From: an uncultured Oscillospiraceae bacterium
Lineage (GTDB): Bacteria; Bacillota; Clostridia; Oscillospirales; Oscillospiraceae
Reading direction: 5' to 3'
DNA length: 21,400 bases
Assembly: GCA_934533005.1 (NCBI GenBank)
Contig: CAKTBC010000024.1
Location: 1 to 21,400, forward strand
The notes under the pieces were generated by a model that had not been told where the DNA came from, made no database searches, and was given only the letters and a program-made list of their open reading frames with translations. This document shows, in pieces, positions 19,363 to 21,400 of the stretch. The stretch's first letter is position 1; each line of letters begins with the position of its first letter. The position numbers and the translations under genes were made by a program.

Positions 19363-20214
19363 TTACTTATTATAATAGAGGATACCGAGGCACCCGGGGC
19401 CGCAGTGGCCGGAGATGGTGCTGCCGGCAAGCGTGTGGTGGATCTCTTCAAAGCCGCCGTACTCGCGCAGAAGCTTTTCGACGTTCTCCACGATCTCCAT
19501 ATCCACGCCGGAGTCGGTGATGAAAACGCGCTTCGTATCCATGTCGTCGTGATCCTTGATGCGGTCGGTCACATAGCTCTCAATCGCCTTGGCAAGCGTG
19601 CCGCGGTACTTTTTTGCAACGCTCATCTTGCCCTCGTGCACCTCGATGCAGGGCTTGAGCTTCAAAAGATTCGCGCCGAGCGCCGCAACGGTCGAGCAGC
19701 GGCCGCCCTTGCGCAGGTATTCAAGCGTATCGATCACGAAGCTGACGTTCAGCTTTTCCCGGCGCTCGTCGAGGATGGCCTTGATCTCCTCGCCGGACTT
19801 GCCCTCGCGGGTGAGCAGCGCGCCGTCGATCACGAGATGGCCGATGCCGGTGGAGAGATTGCAGGAATCGACCACAAACACGCGCCCCGGGAATTCCTGC
19901 GCGGCATCGCACGCGTTCTGGAAGCACGCAGACATGTCCGAGGAGATCGTGAAGTGCACGATCTGGTCATGCGTTTTCAGCTCTTCGCCGAAGAAATCGA
20001 GATAATCGGCAATGGACACCGCCGCCGTGCCGCAGAGCTTGCCCGTGCGGCCCGTGTACGCGAAAATGTCCTCGCGCGTGCACTCGATCCCGTCGCGCAG
20101 CGCCCGGTCGTCCATGAGGATATACAGCGGCGTGATCTTCACGTCGTACTGCTCGATCAGCTCGCTGGTAAGATCGCAGGTGCTGTCGGCGGATATACGG
20201 ATCTTCATTGGCAT
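19363..20214 (-). CDS. DegV family protein (fatty-acid-binding, FakB-like)
   Basis: Cytoplasmic protein of 283 residues, a full-length DegV fold. DegV/FakB proteins bind a fatty acid and present it to the kinase FakA for phosphorylation. Typical features are the opening IRISADSTCDLTSELIEQY, the SSDMSACFQNA segment that contacts the lipid carboxylate, VFVVDSCNLSTGIGHLVIDGA, and the stretch DTLEYLRKGGRCSTVAALGANLLKLKPCIEV. The C-terminal domain ends HCGPGCLGILYYNK; the GPG turn near the end is common in the family. The start ATG 20214 has AGGAG 6 nt upstream; ATG 20208 is less well placed. No FakA gene is nearby, so a partner must lie elsewhere. It diverges from miaA with about 73 bp between starts. 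Confidence 0.93.
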   Translation of the reverse strand: MPMKIRISADSTCDLTSELIEQYDVKITPLYILMDDRALRDGIECTREDIFAYTGRTGKLCGTAAVSIADYLDFFGEELKTHDQIVHFTISSDMSACFQNACDAAQEFPGRVFVVDSCNLSTGIGHLVIDGALLTREGKSGEEIKAILDERREKLNVSFVIDTLEYLRKGGRCSTVAALGANLLKLKPCIEVHEGKMSVAKKYRGTLAKAIESYVTDRIKDHDDMDTKRVFITDSGVDMEIVENVEKLLREYGGFEEIHHTLAGSTISGHCGPGCLGILYYNK

Positions 20215-20287
20215 TTACGGCTCCTTTTCCGAAATAGTTCACATAGAGTTAACACGATGCTAAGGATTATAGCAGAGGTGTAAAATT

Positions 20288-21220
20288 TTGTCTATGAACA
20301 ATCGTACAGTCATTGTCATCACAGGGCCTACGGCTTCGGGCAAAACGTCGCTCGGCGTGAGCCTCGCGCTTGCGCTCGGCACCGATGTTGTGAGCGCGGA
20401 TTCGATGCAGCTCTACCGCGGCATGGACATCGGCTCGGCCAAGCCGGCGCGCGAAGAGATGCGCGGCGTCCGTCACCACATGCTCGACGTGGCCGACCCC
20501 GGTGAGGACTACAGCGTCAGCCGCTGGGTTGAGAGCGCGGCGGCGTGCTGCGATGCGCTGCTCGCCGCGGGCAAAGCGCCCGTTATCGTCGGCGGGACGG
20601 GACTTTATATTGAATCGCTCCTCTCCGGGCGGGACTTTTCCGCCGCGCCCGGCGATTCCGGCTTGCGCGAAGCGCTCGGCGCGGAGTACGATGTGCTCGG
20701 CGGCGCGGCGTTCCGCGAAAAGCTGCGGCTGGTCGATCCCGACCGGGCGGAAAAGCTCGCGCCGGGCGATAAGAAGCGGCTCGTGCGGGCGATGGAGGTA
20801 TATACGCTCACCGGCGAAACGATCACCGCGCACGACGCGCGGACAAAATCGCTCCCGCCCCGGTACGATTCCCGGCGCTTCGCGCTCACGTGGAACGATC
20901 GGGAAACGCTCTACGCGCGCATCCGGCAGCGCGTGGACGAGATGGTCGCCGCGGGGCTTTTTGAAGAGGTGGAGCATCTGCTCTCCGCCGGGCTTTCGGA
21001 TAAGTGCACCGCGATGCAGGCCATCGGCTACAAGGAGATCGCCGCGGCGATCCGCGGCGAGTGCTCGCCGGAGGACGCCGTTGAGACCGTCAAGCGCGAA
21101 TCCTGCCGCTATGCCAAGCGCCAGCTCACCTGGCTGCGGCGCGACAAGGGCCTTATCTGGCTGCCGCGGGAGGAATATCCGGCGGAGGCAGATCTTCTCG
21201 CCGCGGTGCTCGGAAAATAG
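20288..21220 (+). CDS. miaA: tRNA dimethylallyltransferase MiaA
   Basis: Enzyme of 310 residues that adds a dimethylallyl group to A37 of tRNAs reading codons that start with U, giving the substrate for MiaB. The P-loop GPTASGKTS is near residues 13-21, DSMQLYRGMDIGSAKP contacts the tRNA and dimethylallyl diphosphate, and VGGTGLYIESLLSG follows. The C-terminal part has RIRQRVDEMVAAGLFEEVE, QAIGYKEI and YAKRQLTWLRRDKG, all family-typical. The start is uncertain by two codons: TTG 20288 is 7 nt after AGAGGTG, the best spacing, while ATG 20294 is 13 nt away. The gene precedes hfq, a conserved order in Firmicutes and Proteobacteria. A terminator lies between them. Confidence 0.96.
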   Translation: MSMNNRTVIVITGPTASGKTSLGVSLALALGTDVVSADSMQLYRGMDIGSAKPAREEMRGVRHHMLDVADPGEDYSVSRWVESAAACCDALLAAGKAPVIVGGTGLYIESLLSGRDFSAAPGDSGLREALGAEYDVLGGAAFREKLRLVDPDRAEKLAPGDKKRLVRAMEVYTLTGETITAHDARTKSLPPRYDSRRFALTWNDRETLYARIRQRVDEMVAAGLFEEVEHLLSAGLSDKCTAMQAIGYKEIAAAIRGECSPEDAVETVKRESCRYAKRQLTWLRRDKGLIWLPREEYPAEADLLAAVLGK

Positions 21221-21227
21221 CACAAGC

Positions 21228-21264
21228 GCCGAAAAGCGTGCCGACACGCTTCGACCGGCTTTTT
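21228..21264 (+). terminator. Terminator after miaA
   Basis: A stem AAGCGTG (21234-21240) and CACGCTT (21245-21251), flanked by an outer GCCG/CGGC pair with an internal bulge, is followed by five T at 21260-21264. It starts 7 nt after the miaA stop. Confidence 0.75.
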
Positions 21265-21290
21265 ATTTGGCTCTCTTTACAATAAGGGAA

Positions 21291-21308
21291 CACGCATCCG
21301 TATGCGTG
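21291..21308. repeat. Short inverted repeat in the hfq leader
   Basis: CACGCAT (21291-21297) and ATGCGTG (21302-21308) form a perfect 7-bp inverted repeat with a CCGT loop, about 47 bp before the hfq start. TACAAT at 21278-21283 may be a -10 just upstream, which would put the dyad at the start of the mRNA or in an operator position. Confidence 0.5.
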
Positions 21309-21355
21309 AATACTTATCACAAGGCCGGAGACCCCGGCGAAAGGGAGCTTTTATC

Positions 21356-21400
21356 ATGCAAAAAACACAGAATCTGCAGGACCTTTTCCTCAACCAGACC
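21356..21400 (+). CDS. hfq: RNA chaperone Hfq, 3' end beyond the window
   Basis: Only the first 15 codons are present: MQKTQNLQDLFLNQT. This matches the N-terminal helix of clostridial Hfq (the NLQD-x-FLN pattern), which precedes the Sm1 fold of the hexameric RNA-binding ring. The position directly after miaA supports the call, as miaA-hfq is a conserved pair. The start ATG 21356 has AAGGGAG at 21341-21347, 8 nt upstream. The Sm motifs are outside the window. Confidence 0.88.
   Translation, partial: MQKTQNLQDLFLNQT

Noticed and set aside
20215..20287. A clear sigma-A promoter in the degV-miaA gap.
   Set aside because: TTCACA and TTATAG are present on the plus strand but are 23 bp apart, and nothing better was found on either strand.

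Overview
The window reads as chromosome of a GC-rich, spore-forming Firmicute of the class Clostridia, most like an Oscillospiraceae-type gut anaerobe (inference). Supporting signs are a sporulation gene (spoIIP) with a sigma-E-like promoter, a SufB/SufD-type Fe-S assembly protein, an endonuclease-type MutL with no MutH, a clostridial-type Hfq N-terminus, strong GGAGG ribosome binding sites, some TTG/GTG starts, and paired palindromic intergenic repeats. No phage, plasmid, CRISPR array, tRNA, rRNA or complete transposon is visible.

Left part (1-5365): the 3' part of a SufB/SufD-like gene ends at a strong terminator. A tightly overlapping four-gene operon follows: FecCD-type permease, ABC ATPase, lipoprotein binding protein and a SAM-dependent methyltransferase. 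It looks like uptake of an iron complex or related metal-chelate, with an attached methyltransferase of unknown target. A lone nucleotidyltransferase of the Pol-beta/MNT superfamily follows its own terminator.

Damaged segment (5366-6900): an imperfect 27-bp palindrome precedes two truncated flavodoxin-type genes that face each other and are joined inside or just after their FMN-loop codons. Next to them is a frameshifted iron-dependent (butanol-type) alcohol dehydrogenase. A divergent, intact MerR regulator follows, with a MerR-like long-spacer promoter and dyad. The segment looks like a decaying redox locus, or an assembly problem.

Middle (7440-10600): rsmG and a small membrane zinc-ribbon protein are on the minus strand, separated by a palindromic repeat whose end supplies the rsmG Shine-Dalgarno. 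Divergently, spoIIP is followed by a two-CBS-domain protein.

Right part (10600-21400): an RNA-modification and mismatch-repair block. A minus-strand run miaB-mutS-DUF4097 protein diverges from mutL-MATE transporter on the plus strand. A DegV-family lipid-binding protein (minus) is then followed by miaA and the first 15 codons of hfq (plus). A second and third copy of the paired palindromic repeat lie between miaB and mutL and between the MATE gene and degV.

Most of the window is ordinary housekeeping DNA. The observations most worth following up are the collapsed flavodoxin pair, the three-copy paired-palindrome family with one copy recruited as a ribosome binding site, the methyltransferase-linked ABC operon, and the DUF4097 protein encoded 16 nt after mutS.
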